Counted from the first letter of the stretch, positions 8,529-17,942 are shown. The stretch: DNA of 64,000 nt from Chryseobacterium sp. Leaf404 (GCF_001424145.1 NZ_LMQM01000014.1:62001-126000); one strand, 5' to 3'. Notes: generated from the letters alone by a model not told the origin. Program-made: numbers and translations.

Positions 8529-10022
8529 TTAAGAAATTAAAGATTTGTAAATAAACTGTACAGAACTTCCAACCATATCGATAATTGGCTGAGGGAAAAT
8601 ACCCATCACGATTACAAACACAGCAATGCTTGCCAAAACCGAAAACTCTACTGCCGACAGATCTCTCGCCGTACTCAAGACAGCATCATCACCTTTCCCG
8701 AACATTGCTTTCCCATAGAATCTTAAAAGATAAACTGCACAAAGAATAACTGTAAGTCCGGCAATAACGGTTGCTAAAACATTAAAGCTGAAAATAGATT
8801 TAATAAGGATAAATTCACCGATGAAACCATTCGTCAACGGAACGCCCATTGAACCTAAAATGATGATTAGGAAAAGAACCGCAAATTTAGGAGCAACTTT
8901 TGCCAGTCCACCCATTTGTCTGATGTCTCTTGATTTGAATCTCTTGTATAAAATATCACAACAGTAGAAAAGTCCGACAACGTTAATACCGTGAGCGAAA
9001 GTCTGTACCAGAGCACCTTCAGCACCTTCCACATTGAAAGTTCCTCTTAAAGTAACAACAGCTGAAGCAAAGATTCCAGCTACCATCAAACCTACGTGAG
9101 AGAATGATGAATAAGCAATGATTCTCTTCATATCAGTCTGAATAATCGCAATTAAAGCACCGTGTACAATTCCTACAATCGCTAAAATAATAACAATCTG
9201 TCCGCTGATTCCTAAAATAGCAGATGGTGTGATTGGTAATAAATAACGGAGAACTCCGTAGATCGCCATTTTCAGCATAATACCTGATAAAAGCATCGAT
9301 CCCTGAGTAGGAGAGTAGGTATACGTATCCGGCTGCCAGGTGTGGAAAGGGAAAACCGGAAGTTTCACTGCAAAAGCAAAGAAAATCATCCAGAAAACAA
9401 CTACCTGCTGTGTGTCTCCCAAATTGGCATTATATAAATCTGTAAGTGCAAATGAAGCAGAATGAATTCCAACATAGATCAATCCTGCAAGCATAAATAA
9501 AGATCCTACGAAAGTATACACGAAGAATTTTGTAGTGAATTCAAATCTCTTGTTTTCCTGGCCCCAAAGAGCACCAATGAACCAGATCGGAATCAAAGTA
9601 ACTTCCCAGAAAATATAGAATAACAGTCCGTCTAAAGAAGTGAAAACTCCGATAAGACCAAATTGCATCAATAATATTAAACCGTAGAAAGAGTTTCTGT
9701 AGCTTACATTTTCATTGAAAGATGAAAGAATGATGATCGGCATCAAAATGTTGGTCAGCAACAAAAGAAGCAAACTCATCCCGTCAATCCCGAAATGCAG
9801 CGTACTTTTGATAAACTGAGACCAAGGATAATTGATTTCGTACTGCAACACGCTGTCTACGGTAGGCGCAAAATCGAAATCCGCAGCCACGTAGAAAGTT
9901 AGAAGCATTTGTACAAGGGCAATCGCCAATGCTACATATTTGCTGGAAGCATTTTTCCAGGCAAAGACTATTCCCGAACCTACAAGAGGTAAAAGTAATA
10001 ATGTTAATAGTAAATAAGACAT
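8529..10022 (-). CDS. nuoM: NADH-quinone oxidoreductase subunit M
   Basis: 497 aa with about 14 membrane helices, an antiporter-like proton-pumping subunit of complex I. Diagnostic segments are FYIFWEVTLIPIWFIGALWG (conserved helix-5 Glu), VKLPVFPFHTWQPDTY (Lys and His) and KRIIAYSSFSHVGLMVAG. Its ATG overlaps the nuoL stop (ATGA type, 1 bp shared), indicating translational coupling. Confidence 0.97.
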   Translation of the reverse strand: MSYLLLTLLLLPLVGSGIVFAWKNASSKYVALAIALVQMLLTFYVAADFDFAPTVDSVLQYEINYPWSQFIKSTLHFGIDGMSLLLLLLTNILMPIIILSSFNENVSYRNSFYGLILLMQFGLIGVFTSLDGLLFYIFWEVTLIPIWFIGALWGQENKRFEFTTKFFVYTFVGSLFMLAGLIYVGIHSASFALTDLYNANLGDTQQVVVFWMIFFAFAVKLPVFPFHTWQPDTYTYSPTQGSMLLSGIMLKMAIYGVLRYLLPITPSAILGISGQIVIILAIVGIVHGALIAIIQTDMKRIIAYSSFSHVGLMVAGIFASAVVTLRGTFNVEGAEGALVQTFAHGINVVGLFYCCDILYKRFKSRDIRQMGGLAKVAPKFAVLFLIIILGSMGVPLTNGFIGEFILIKSIFSFNVLATVIAGLTVILCAVYLLRFYGKAMFGKGDDAVLSTARDLSAVEFSVLASIAVFVIVMGIFPQPIIDMVGSSVQFIYKSLIS

Positions 10023-11935
10023 TATTGTAATATAAAGTTAACAATCAATATAATTCCCACAGCTAAAGACATGATGAGAATGTAGGTTTCTACATTTCCG
10101 TTCTGAATACGCTTCATAGATCTTCCGCTGTCTTCAGCACCTTCGCCTACGAAGTCAACAACCTTGTCCAGCACGCTTTTATCAAACATTTTTCCGCCAC
10201 GTCCCAGTCCTTCAAACGTTTTTACAATTAAAGCATTGTAAAGTTCGTCTACATACAGTTTTTTAGCAGAAAGCTTTTCCCATCCAGTATACTGGTCTTC
10301 CGGCAAAGCCTGTTTCTTTTTATTTACATAAATGTTTTTTACGATAAACCAAACTGTGAAGAACATTACAACTGTCGCTCCCAAAAGAATCATTTCTGTA
10401 CCGAAAGGAACTCCAGATAAAGTAGCTTCCATTTGCTTGTAGCTTTCTTCTGTAAGAACCGGTTTCAGCCATTCCAGCAGTTTAGCATAATGACCGTGAC
10501 CAATGAAGTGAGGAAGATTGATTAAACCACCCAAAACTGAAAAGATAGCCAGAACGATCAACGGTAAAGTCATCGTAGACGGACTTTCATGTAAATGATG
10601 TTTCTGCTCTTCAGTACCTCTGAACTCCCCGTGGAAGGTTAAATAATACAGTCTGAACATATATGCTGCGGTTGTTGCTGCCAAAATGAATAATAATACC
10701 CAATACATTGGATTTTTAGCAAAAGCGGCAACCAAAATTTCGTCTTTGGAAATCATCCCTGAAAGCAAAGGGAATCCTGAGATGGCCAAAGTTCCGATAA
10801 GGAATGTAAAGTGTGTAATTGGAATATATTTTTTTAAACCTCCCATGAAACGCATATCCTGCTCGTTGCTCATTGCGTGAATTACAGAACCAGCTCCAAG
10901 GAACATCAAAGCTTTAAAGAAAGCATGCGTCATTACGTGGAACATCGCCGTTGTATAAGCTCCCAAACCTAAAGCAATAAACATAAAACCAAGCTGTGAA
11001 ACTGTAGAATATGCCAGTACTTTTTTGATGTCGTTTTGTCTCAATGCATAGAAACCAGCCAACGCTGCCGTTAAGAATCCGATGAAAAGAATTCCACCCT
11101 GAACGGTTGGTGCTAATGTAAATAAGAAGTTTGATCTCACTACTAAATAAATACCCGCCGTTACCATCGTCGCTGCGTGAATCAAAGCAGAAACCGGCGT
11201 TGGACCTGCCATCGCATCAGGCAACCAAGTGTACAAAGGAACCTGAGCAGATTTTCCAGTTGCTCCTATGAATAAACTCGCTGTGATAAAGATGATAATC
11301 GTTCCGTCCAATTCAAACTGTCCGGCGTTTTGTTTTATAGAAAGATAATCGATCGCGTTGGTCTGCGATGCAATCATAAAGATCCCAATTAATAAAGCAA
11401 GGTCACCGATTCTGTTCATGATGAAAGCTTTTCTTGCTGCTTTACCATATTCTTCGTTGGTGTACCAAAATCCGATCAAGAGATAAGAACAAAGTCCTAC
11501 ACCTTCCCATCCGATGAAGAGGATGAGGTAGTTGCTTCCCATTACCAAAAGCAACATGGAGAAGATGAAGAGATTTAAATAAGTAAAAAACTTATAGAAA
11601 CCTTTATCATGACTCATATATCCGATAGAGTAGAGGTGAATCAAAGATCCTATCCCTGTAATGATCATCACCATCATTAAAGAAAGCTGATCGATAAGGA
11701 AACCGAAATTAATCTGAATACCATTTACTCTGAACCATTCAAAAGCTGTAAAAACCTGTGGCTGGCTTTCAGAATCAAAATTTAAAAATAAATAAACGGC
11801 AATTGCAAATGATCCGAAAACCATTGCTGTAGCCAAAGAACCGACAACTATTTTAGGAAGGTTTTTCCCGAAAAGGCCATTGATGAGAAACCCTAAAAGA
11901 GGTAAAAGTATTATCGCATACACTAAATTTTCCAT
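10022..11935 (-). CDS. nuoL: NADH-quinone oxidoreductase subunit L
   Basis: 637 aa, the largest membrane subunit of complex I, at the distal end of the pump. It has about 16 membrane helices, including the C-terminal extension whose long lateral helix (about residues 515-600) is amphipathic, as is typical of NuoL. Diagnostic parts are FIGWEGVGLCSYLLIGFWY, KSAQVPLYTWLPDAMAGPTPVSAL and KKVLAYSTVSQLGFM. It starts 2 bp after the nuoK stop and overlaps nuoM. Confidence 0.97.
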   Translation of the reverse strand: MENLVYAIILLPLLGFLINGLFGKNLPKIVVGSLATAMVFGSFAIAVYLFLNFDSESQPQVFTAFEWFRVNGIQINFGFLIDQLSLMMVMIITGIGSLIHLYSIGYMSHDKGFYKFFTYLNLFIFSMLLLVMGSNYLILFIGWEGVGLCSYLLIGFWYTNEEYGKAARKAFIMNRIGDLALLIGIFMIASQTNAIDYLSIKQNAGQFELDGTIIIFITASLFIGATGKSAQVPLYTWLPDAMAGPTPVSALIHAATMVTAGIYLVVRSNFLFTLAPTVQGGILFIGFLTAALAGFYALRQNDIKKVLAYSTVSQLGFMFIALGLGAYTTAMFHVMTHAFFKALMFLGAGSVIHAMSNEQDMRFMGGLKKYIPITHFTFLIGTLAISGFPLLSGMISKDEILVAAFAKNPMYWVLLFILAATTAAYMFRLYYLTFHGEFRGTEEQKHHLHESPSTMTLPLIVLAIFSVLGGLINLPHFIGHGHYAKLLEWLKPVLTEESYKQMEATLSGVPFGTEMILLGATVVMFFTVWFIVKNIYVNKKKQALPEDQYTGWEKLSAKKLYVDELYNALIVKTFEGLGRGGKMFDKSVLDKVVDFVGEGAEDSGRSMKRIQNGNVETYILIMSLAVGIILIVNFILQ

Positions 11936-11937
11936 TC

Positions 11938-12267
11938 TTATCCTCTTAATTTATTAAATATACTAACATCTACAGAACGGGTATTTCGGTAAAGCATCGC
12001 AATAATTGCAAGACCCACCGCAACTTCGGCAGCAGCTACCACCATGATAAAGAATACCAAAAGCTGTCCGTCGCTGTTTCCGTTATACGCTGAAAATGCA
12101 GCCAGTAAAAGGTTTACAGAATTTAGCATTAGCTCTACACAACCCAACATTACAATCGCATTTTTTCTTACCAATACGCCCAAAACTCCTAAGCTGAACA
12201 ATACAGACGAAAGAATAATGAAGTACTCTAAGGGAATGCTTTGCATAAATGTATTTACTTCTCCCAT
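11938..12267 (-). CDS. nuoK: NADH-quinone oxidoreductase subunit K
   Basis: 109 aa with three membrane helices, matching the NuoK/ND4L family. Two conserved membrane Glu residues used in the proton path are present: in CVELMLNSVNL and in VAAAEVAVGLAII. It lies 4 bp after nuoJ and 2 bp before nuoL, so it is tightly co-translated. Confidence 0.97.
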   Translation of the reverse strand: MGEVNTFMQSIPLEYFIILSSVLFSLGVLGVLVRKNAIVMLGCVELMLNSVNLLLAAFSAYNGNSDGQLLVFFIMVVAAAEVAVGLAIIAMLYRNTRSVDVSIFNKLRG

Positions 12268-12271
12268 AATT

Positions 12272-12769
12272 TTATAAATCTTTTTTACCGATTAACACCG
12301 CACCTACAATACCAGCCAGAATAAGGATGGATGCAAGCTCAAACGGCAAAACATATTCGTTAAATAAAAGTCTTCCCAAATTTTTTGTCAGTCCGACACC
12401 TTTATCTACATTGGCAACAACCACGTGTTTCTGATCGATTCCTCTGAAAACACCTAAAATACCGATCAAAAGCAAACCTGCAGTAAAAACTCCGATGAAT
12501 TTTAAAGTACCGGACTTCTTACTTTCGTCTTCTTTATTAAGATTAAGCATCATTAGTATATAAAGGAACAAAACCATGATCGCACCTGCGTAAACGATGA
12601 TCTGGATGATCGCCAAAAACTGTGCATTCAGAAGAACATACATTCCGGCGATTGAAAACATTGTAACAATTAATGACAGAACAGCATATAAAGGATTTTT
12701 TGCAAACACGAAGTAAACCGCACTTGCCACTGCTAAAAACGCCACCAAGAAAAATAAAAACTGATCCAT
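12272..12769 (-). CDS. nuoJ: NADH-quinone oxidoreductase subunit J
   Basis: 165 aa with five membrane helices, NuoJ/ND6 family. The conserved stretch ALLSLIVTMFSIAGMYV-like (here AVLSLIVTMFSIAGMYVLL) precedes FLAIIQIIVYAGAIMVLFL, the pi-bulge helix of ND6. It is slightly shorter than the E. coli protein. Its start overlaps the nuoI stop by one base. Confidence 0.96.
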   Translation of the reverse strand: MDQFLFFLVAFLAVASAVYFVFAKNPLYAVLSLIVTMFSIAGMYVLLNAQFLAIIQIIVYAGAIMVLFLYILMMLNLNKEDESKKSGTLKFIGVFTAGLLLIGILGVFRGIDQKHVVVANVDKGVGLTKNLGRLLFNEYVLPFELASILILAGIVGAVLIGKKDL

Positions 12770-13326
12770 TATTTTACCGCATTTTTTTGTTTCTCGGACT
12801 GTCTTTCAGTAATATCAATCCTTTCATTTATTTTTTCTACCAATTTATCTTTACCGTAAATGAAAGAGCCTCTGTTGGTTTCTACATCCACCAAACGGTC
12901 TGTAAGATAGATTGCAGATTTAGGACAAGCCTCTTCGCACATACCGCAGAAAATACATCTCAACATGTTGATTTCATATACCGATGCATATTTTTCTTCT
13001 CTGTAAAGATCTTTTTCTTCTCTGGTTCTCTCTGCAGCAGTCATTGTAATCGCTTCCGCAGGACAAGCCACGGCACACAAACCACAGGCTGTACATCTTT
13101 CTCTGCCTTCTTCGTCTCTCTTCAAAACGTGCTGACCTCTCCAGATATCTGCTCTCGGTTTCTGTACTTCCGGATAAGAATAAACATTCGGAGCACGCTT
13201 TACAACGGTTCTCACAGCATGTTTGAGAGTAATCCCCATTCCTTTAAAAATCGCCGGAAGGTAGATTTTTTCAGCAAGGGTCATCTCTTTATTCGAAACA
13301 ACTTTTGATCTGTTGGTTAATTTCAT
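12769..13326 (-). CDS. nuoI: NADH-quinone oxidoreductase subunit I (two 4Fe-4S)
   Basis: 185 aa peripheral-arm subunit carrying two ferredoxin-type 4Fe-4S clusters (N6a and N6b) that pass electrons toward NuoB. Cluster ligands are visible as C78-C81-C84 with C88 and C124-C127-C130 with C134 (CTACGLCAVACP and CIFCGMCEEACP). The charged C-terminal tail (KQKNAVK) is not conserved. A 231-bp gap to nuoH holds word-like repeats; the B-type repeat ends about 19 bp before this ATG. Confidence 0.97.
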   Translation of the reverse strand: MKLTNRSKVVSNKEMTLAEKIYLPAIFKGMGITLKHAVRTVVKRAPNVYSYPEVQKPRADIWRGQHVLKRDEEGRERCTACGLCAVACPAEAITMTAAERTREEKDLYREEKYASVYEINMLRCIFCGMCEEACPKSAIYLTDRLVDVETNRGSFIYGKDKLVEKINERIDITERQSEKQKNAVK

Positions 13327-13496
13327 TTTCTATTGTTTAAATGTTGGAAGATGGAAGCTGGGTGATGGAAGTTATCTCATCGCTGCTTTCTCATCAGCTC
13401 ATTTTTCAAATTTATATTTCTGTCAGAACTTGGAAATGGGATGTTTAATATCAAATCCCCATTTTCAAATTCTCAAATTATTTCATTTTCAAATTA
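13327..13496. repeat. nuoH-nuoI spacer with GGAAGCTGG-type and TTTTCAAATT-type repeats
   Basis: At 13337-13372 the sequence TTTAAATGTTGGAAGATGG continues into AAGCTGGGTGATGGAAG, close to the repeat upstream of nuoH at 14567-14603 (TTTAAATGTTTGAAGATGG continuing into GAGCGGGGAGCTGGAAG). At 13461-13496 the word TTTTCAAATT/CTCAAATTATT is repeated three times. No ORF of note. Confidence 0.7.
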
Positions 13497-14558
13497 ATTA
13501 CCGAAAGCAAGTATAACCGCTCCTGTAATCATTAAGTTTACCAATGCCAATGGAATTAAAGTTTTCCATCCTAAGTGCATCAATTGATCGTATCTGAATC
13601 TTGGCAACGTCCATCTGATCCACATGAAGATCAGGATTCCGATAACTGTTTTTGTTAAAAAGGCTACGATGCTTATAATTCCTGCTGTATTTTCTCCCCA
13701 GTTTTGAGTAACCCACTCGATTCCCGGATAGTTGTAACCTCCAAAGAAAAGAACCACCATGAAAGCATTGGAAATAAACATATTCACGTATTCACCGAAC
13801 ATGTATAAACCTAATTTCATTGATGAATATTCGGTTGTATAACCTGTTACCAATTCAGATTCACATTCAGGTAAATCGAAAGGGTGACGGTTGGTTTCTG
13901 CCAAAGCTGCAACGAAAAATATTAAGAAAGCTAACGGTTGGTAGAAAATATTCCAGTTCATTCCTGAACCGATAGGGATAATTCCCCAAAGTTTTCCTTC
14001 AGTCTGATTTTCGGTAATTACTTTTAAATCTAGACTTCCTGTCATCATAATGATAGAAAGTAATGCGAGACCCATAGCCAATTCGTAAGAAATCATCTGC
14101 GAAGAAGCGCGGATTGCACCTAAAAGAGAATACTTGTTGTTGGAAGCCCAGCCACCGATCATAATTCCGTAAACTCCGATAGAAGCCATACCGATAATAA
14201 AAAGCACACCTACATCAATATTAGCAACCTGAAGATCATAGGAAACATCACCAATATTTAAGGTTTTTCCCCAAGGGATAACCGCTCCGGTAATTAATGA
14301 GATAAACATCACCAACGCAGGTCCCAGTACGAAAAGAAACTTTTCAGCATTGGCTGGTGTAAAATCTTCTTTGAAGAAAAATTTACCACCATCCGCAAGT
14401 GGCTGCAGCAAGCCGAAAGGTCCTGATCTGTTTGGCCCGATTCTGTCCTGCATAATGGCTGCCACTTTTCTTTCTGCCCAGGTAGAGTAGGCTGCAATCG
14501 TTAATGAAAGCAGGAAAAGTGCAAATACAAGTATTAATTTAAATGTAATTAAATCCAT
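13494..14558 (-). CDS. nuoH: NADH-quinone oxidoreductase subunit H
   Basis: 354 aa from the ATG at 14558. An upstream in-frame ATG at 14609 would add 17 residues encoded by the spacer repeat and is not preferred. The protein has about eight membrane helices and is the membrane anchor that forms the quinone-binding site with NuoB and NuoD. Family markers are ERKVAAIMQDRIGPNRSGPFG and ALAETNRHPFDLPECESELV (the acidic quinone-site loop), plus RWTLPRFRYDQLMHLGWK near the end. Confidence 0.96.
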   Translation of the reverse strand: MDLITFKLILVFALFLLSLTIAAYSTWAERKVAAIMQDRIGPNRSGPFGLLQPLADGGKFFFKEDFTPANAEKFLFVLGPALVMFISLITGAVIPWGKTLNIGDVSYDLQVANIDVGVLFIIGMASIGVYGIMIGGWASNNKYSLLGAIRASSQMISYELAMGLALLSIIMMTGSLDLKVITENQTEGKLWGIIPIGSGMNWNIFYQPLAFLIFFVAALAETNRHPFDLPECESELVTGYTTEYSSMKLGLYMFGEYVNMFISNAFMVVLFFGGYNYPGIEWVTQNWGENTAGIISIVAFLTKTVIGILIFMWIRWTLPRFRYDQLMHLGWKTLIPLALVNLMITGAVILAFGN

Positions 14559-14566
14559 TGTTTTAT

Positions 14567-14603
14567 TTAAATGTTTGAAGATGGGAGCGGGGAGCTGGAA
14601 GTT
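14567..14603. repeat. GGAAGCTGG-type word repeat upstream of nuoH
   Basis: TTTAAATGTTTGAAGATGG followed by GAGCGGGGAGCTGGAAG. The first 19 bases match the repeat at 13337-13355 at all but one position. It lies about 9 bp upstream of the preferred nuoH start. Confidence 0.72.
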
Positions 14604-14706
14604 TTGCAATTCGTCGCACTAACTCGTCATCTTGATCAAATTTTATCTTCTAAGTTTTGATGTTTGAATCTGGATATAAACGTTCAGTTTTAAACTTCAA
14701 ACTTCA

Positions 14707-15705
14707 TTATTTTTCGTCTTTTTCGCTGATTTCCTTCGCCATCGGATTGTCTAAAACTCTCAATTCGTCTTTAGGCTTCTCGTAATGGTTTAATGAAATC
14801 ACCGAATGTCTGTCGATATGTCTTGGTCCTTCAATGTTCCAGTCTGAAAGAGATTTTCTTTCGAAACGGCAAGTGTCGCAGATAAATTCTTCAACCTCTC
14901 CCCACTGATCTTTTCTTGCGGTTACTCTTACCACTTCGTCACCTTTAAGGTAAACAGTAGCTTTTCCAGAACATTTATCACATTTACAAGAACCGTTCAT
15001 TGGCTTTGTAAACCAAACTCTGCTTGTAAAACGGGCTGTTCTGTCTGTTAATGCTCCCACCGGACAAACGTCGATTACGTTTCCTATGAAGTCATTATCT
15101 AAAGCTTTATTCAAGTAGGTTGAAATTTCAGCATGATCTCCTCTGAATAAAATTCCGTGTTCTCTTTCGCCAGTGAGTTGATTGGCTGCCAAAACGCATC
15201 TTGCACACAGGATACAACGGTTCATATTCAATTTGATGTTCGGACCTAAATCGTCTGCATCATAAGTATTTCTTTCGAATTCAGTTCTGGTTTCAAGATT
15301 TCCGTGCTCGTAACCCAGATCCTGAAGATGGCATTCTCCTGCCTGATCACAAACCGGACAATCCAAAGGGTGGTTTACCAATAAGAATTCGGTAACCGCT
15401 TTTCTGCCTTCCTGAGCTTTTTCAGAAGAAAGGTTTTTCACTTCCATTCCGTCCATCACATTCGTTCTGCAGCTTGCTACCAATTTTGGCATAGGACGCG
15501 GATCTGCTTCTGAACCTTTGGAAACTTCCACCAAACATGTTCTGCATCTTCCACCGCTGGTTTCCAGTTTGCTGTAGTAGCACATTGCCGGAGGAACAGA
15601 TTTTCCACCGATTTGTCTTGCAGCTTCCAAAATAGAAGTGCCAGGCAAAACTTCAGCAGTCTGTCCGTCTATCGTTATTTTGAATTTTTTAATCTCTTCG
15701 CTCAT
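14707..15705 (-). CDS. nuoG: NADH-quinone oxidoreductase subunit G, short form
   Basis: 332 aa, about a third of the E. coli NuoG length. It keeps the N-terminal electron-wire part: 2Fe-2S ligands C42, C54, C57, C79; the His-ligated 4Fe-4S set H112, C116, C119, C125; and 4Fe-4S ligands C164, C167, C170, C214. The large molybdopterin-like domain is missing. What remains after residue 235 is a short module with C240, C242, C245 and C276, C279, whose spacing (CxCxxC plus CxxC) differs from the usual N7 ligand spacing and could bind Fe-S or zinc. Short NuoG is usual in flavobacterial operons, so this is not a truncation by mutation. Confidence 0.92.
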   Translation of the reverse strand: MSEEIKKFKITIDGQTAEVLPGTSILEAARQIGGKSVPPAMCYYSKLETSGGRCRTCLVEVSKGSEADPRPMPKLVASCRTNVMDGMEVKNLSSEKAQEGRKAVTEFLLVNHPLDCPVCDQAGECHLQDLGYEHGNLETRTEFERNTYDADDLGPNIKLNMNRCILCARCVLAANQLTGEREHGILFRGDHAEISTYLNKALDNDFIGNVIDVCPVGALTDRTARFTSRVWFTKPMNGSCKCDKCSGKATVYLKGDEVVRVTARKDQWGEVEEFICDTCRFERKSLSDWNIEGPRHIDRHSVISLNHYEKPKDELRVLDNPMAKEISEKDEK

Positions 15706-15735
15706 ATTCTATGCTGTTAGCTATTAAGCTATATT
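15706..15735. repeat. TAGCTA-type palindromic word repeat upstream of nuoG
   Basis: TATGCTGTTAGCTATTAAGCTATAT contains the palindrome TAGCT-ATTA-AGCTA (15718-15731). It resembles the GCTTTTGGCTATT words upstream of nuoF (17943-17989) and ends only a few bases before the nuoG start. Confidence 0.55.
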
Positions 15736-16566
15736 TTAATTATACTTTTTCGTATTAAATGTATAGCCAATTCCAAAATTGAACTGTGCATACACAAAAT
15801 CCTGAGAAGCCTTATCCGGCTTATTGTTCAGGGTAGTTTTTATATCCGGCATATTGATGTAGCCTAATTTGCCTTCAGCCTGCAAAACTATATGTTTTAC
15901 TGCAACTACCGAAACTGCTGCTCTCACATCGGTTCCAAAACCTGCCAGATGAAATCTGTCGCTCCTTGCGTTGCCCATCAGCTGAACATTTGATTTTGGC
16001 AATAATGCTCCAATTCCTGCTCCATAACTCAAGAAAACATCTATATTTTTCCTGTCCAGCACATTATGATATTTCTGTGCGCCGATATTGATATAATTAA
16101 GACCATCGGTGTGTTCGAATGTTAAAAAATTGCTTCCACTCAGGTCTACTTTACTGTTATTAATCATTCCTGCATATTTCGGATCATCAATATATCCCTT
16201 GAAATCTACAGTCTGGTTTTGATCCATTACATATTTCATGTGATCCATTCCTAAGGTAATTCCAAAATTATCTTTTGGGAAATAGGTAATCCTATAATTT
16301 ACCTGCGGAATCGTAATGCTTCCGGGATTAAAATACTTTCCCCAAGAAAATTTGGTCTGTCTGTCACTGGCAATGACATCATTCAACTGAAAATCATAAC
16401 CATCACCTTTAAAATGAATGTCTGACTTGGAATATTTTGCATTATTCCAACCCCAAAACGCCATCACAGATCCTTTTTTAAAAGGATTGATATCTTTTTT
16501 TTCTGCAGTAACCTGACCAAAAACAAAATTCGACAACAAAAGGCCTACAGCAATTATCTTTTTCAA
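15736..16566 (-). CDS. Outer-membrane beta-barrel-like protein inside the nuo operon
   Basis: 276 aa with a Sec signal peptide (MKKIIAVGLLLSNFVFG, mature start near Gln18). The mature part alternates polar and hydrophobic residues in many short strands, with repeated Gly/aromatic turns, and ends in FNFGIGYTFNTKKYN, as in small outer-membrane barrels. It has no cofactor motif and no relation to complex I subunits. It sits between nuoF (14 bp away) and nuoG (30 bp away) on the same strand and must be co-transcribed. No function can be assigned. Confidence 0.85.
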   Translation of the reverse strand: MKKIIAVGLLLSNFVFGQVTAEKKDINPFKKGSVMAFWGWNNAKYSKSDIHFKGDGYDFQLNDVIASDRQTKFSWGKYFNPGSITIPQVNYRITYFPKDNFGITLGMDHMKYVMDQNQTVDFKGYIDDPKYAGMINNSKVDLSGSNFLTFEHTDGLNYINIGAQKYHNVLDRKNIDVFLSYGAGIGALLPKSNVQLMGNARSDRFHLAGFGTDVRAAVSVVAVKHIVLQAEGKLGYINMPDIKTTLNNKPDKASQDFVYAQFNFGIGYTFNTKKYN

Positions 16567-16580
16567 AATGTCAATCTCTA

Positions 16581-17936
16581 TTAATTACTCGCTGCAACAG
16601 GAATCGGGTCTGCATAATTTGCCAGACCGTAATTTTGTGTTAAACACAATTCTGGATTTTTAATATGCCACTCAAATTCATCTCTGAAGTGACGAATCGC
16701 TGCTGCTACAGGCCACGCTGCTGCATCACCCAATGGGCAGATCGTATTTCCTTCGATTTTTCTCTGGATGTCCCAAAGTAAATCGATGTCTTCCATTTTA
16801 CCTTCTCCCTTCTCAATTTTCTTTAAAATTTTGTACATCCATCCCGTTCCTTCACGGCAAGGAGTACATTGTCCGCAACTTTCGTGATTGTAAAATCTTG
16901 CTAAAGTCATGGTATGTTCCACGATACACTGGTCTTCATCCAAAACGATGAAACCTCCTGAACCCATCATTGTTCCGGTAGCAAAACCACCGTCAGCAAG
17001 AGATTCATAGTTCATGTATCTTGGTTCACCGTTTACCGTTTTCAACAATAAATTTGCCGGAACAATCGGAACTGAACTTCCTCCAGGTATACACGCTTTC
17101 AGCTTTTTACCGTTTGGAATTCCGCCACAATATTCATCAGAGTAAATGAATTCTTCTACCGTAATGGTCATGTCGATTTCGTAAACTCCTGGTTTGTTGA
17201 TGTTTCCGCAGGCAGAAATTAGTTTTGTACCTGTAGATCTTCCAACGCCAATTTTAGCATATTCTGCTCCTCCAATTTCGATGATAGGAACAATTGCCGC
17301 TATAGATTCAACATTGTTTACCACAGTTGGTCTTTCCCAAAGTCCTTTTACAGCCGGGAAGGGTGGTTTTAATCTTGGATTACCTCTTTTTCCTTCAAGA
17401 GATTCCAGCAAAGCAGTTTCTTCACCGCAGATATAAGCGCCACCACCTCTCTGAACATAAATTTCACAATCGAAACCAGTTCCGAGGATGTTTTTACCTA
17501 AAAATCCTGCAGCTTTAGCTTCTTCAATTGCCTCTTCCAAAATATCAGGAATCCATGAATATTCTCCACGGATGTAGATATAAGAAACATTTGAACCTAA
17601 AACGAAAGATGAAATCAACATTCCCTCAATCAAAAGATGAGGAAGAAATTCCATTAAATATCTGTCTTTAAAAGTTCCCGGCTCAGATTCATCTGCATTT
17701 ACAACCAAGTGTCTTGGTACGCCTTCTGGTTTTGCCAGAAAGCTCCACTTCATCCCTGTTGGGAAACCTGCACCACCACGACCACGAAGACCTGAAGTTT
17801 TTACCTCTTCAAGAATTTCTTCCGGTGTCATTTTAAAGGCTTTTTCTGCTGCTGTGTAACCTCCCTGCTTACGGTAAGTTTCAAAGTAGCGGATGCCTTC
17901 TACATGTGCGTCTTTAAGTAAAAGTTTTTTACTCAT
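16581..17936 (-). CDS. nuoF: NADH-quinone oxidoreductase subunit F (FMN, NADH site)
   Basis: 451 aa, the NADH-oxidising subunit. GLRGRGGAGFPTGMKW (residues 49-64) is the NADH/FMN glycine-rich loop, and CGEETALLESLEG is the second nucleotide motif. The N3 4Fe-4S ligands are C354, C357, C360 (ESCGQCTPCREG) and C400 (TICPLGD). Length matches the family. The gap to nuoE (77 bp) contains the D-type word repeat. Confidence 0.97.
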   Translation of the reverse strand: MSKKLLLKDAHVEGIRYFETYRKQGGYTAAEKAFKMTPEEILEEVKTSGLRGRGGAGFPTGMKWSFLAKPEGVPRHLVVNADESEPGTFKDRYLMEFLPHLLIEGMLISSFVLGSNVSYIYIRGEYSWIPDILEEAIEEAKAAGFLGKNILGTGFDCEIYVQRGGGAYICGEETALLESLEGKRGNPRLKPPFPAVKGLWERPTVVNNVESIAAIVPIIEIGGAEYAKIGVGRSTGTKLISACGNINKPGVYEIDMTITVEEFIYSDEYCGGIPNGKKLKACIPGGSSVPIVPANLLLKTVNGEPRYMNYESLADGGFATGTMMGSGGFIVLDEDQCIVEHTMTLARFYNHESCGQCTPCREGTGWMYKILKKIEKGEGKMEDIDLLWDIQRKIEGNTICPLGDAAAWPVAAAIRHFRDEFEWHIKNPELCLTQNYGLANYADPIPVAASN

Positions 17937-17942
17937 TTTAAT

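Noticed and set aside
12673..13308. 211-codon + frame antisense to nuoI and nuoJ
   Set aside because: It lies wholly opposite conserved complex I genes and its product has no domain pattern.
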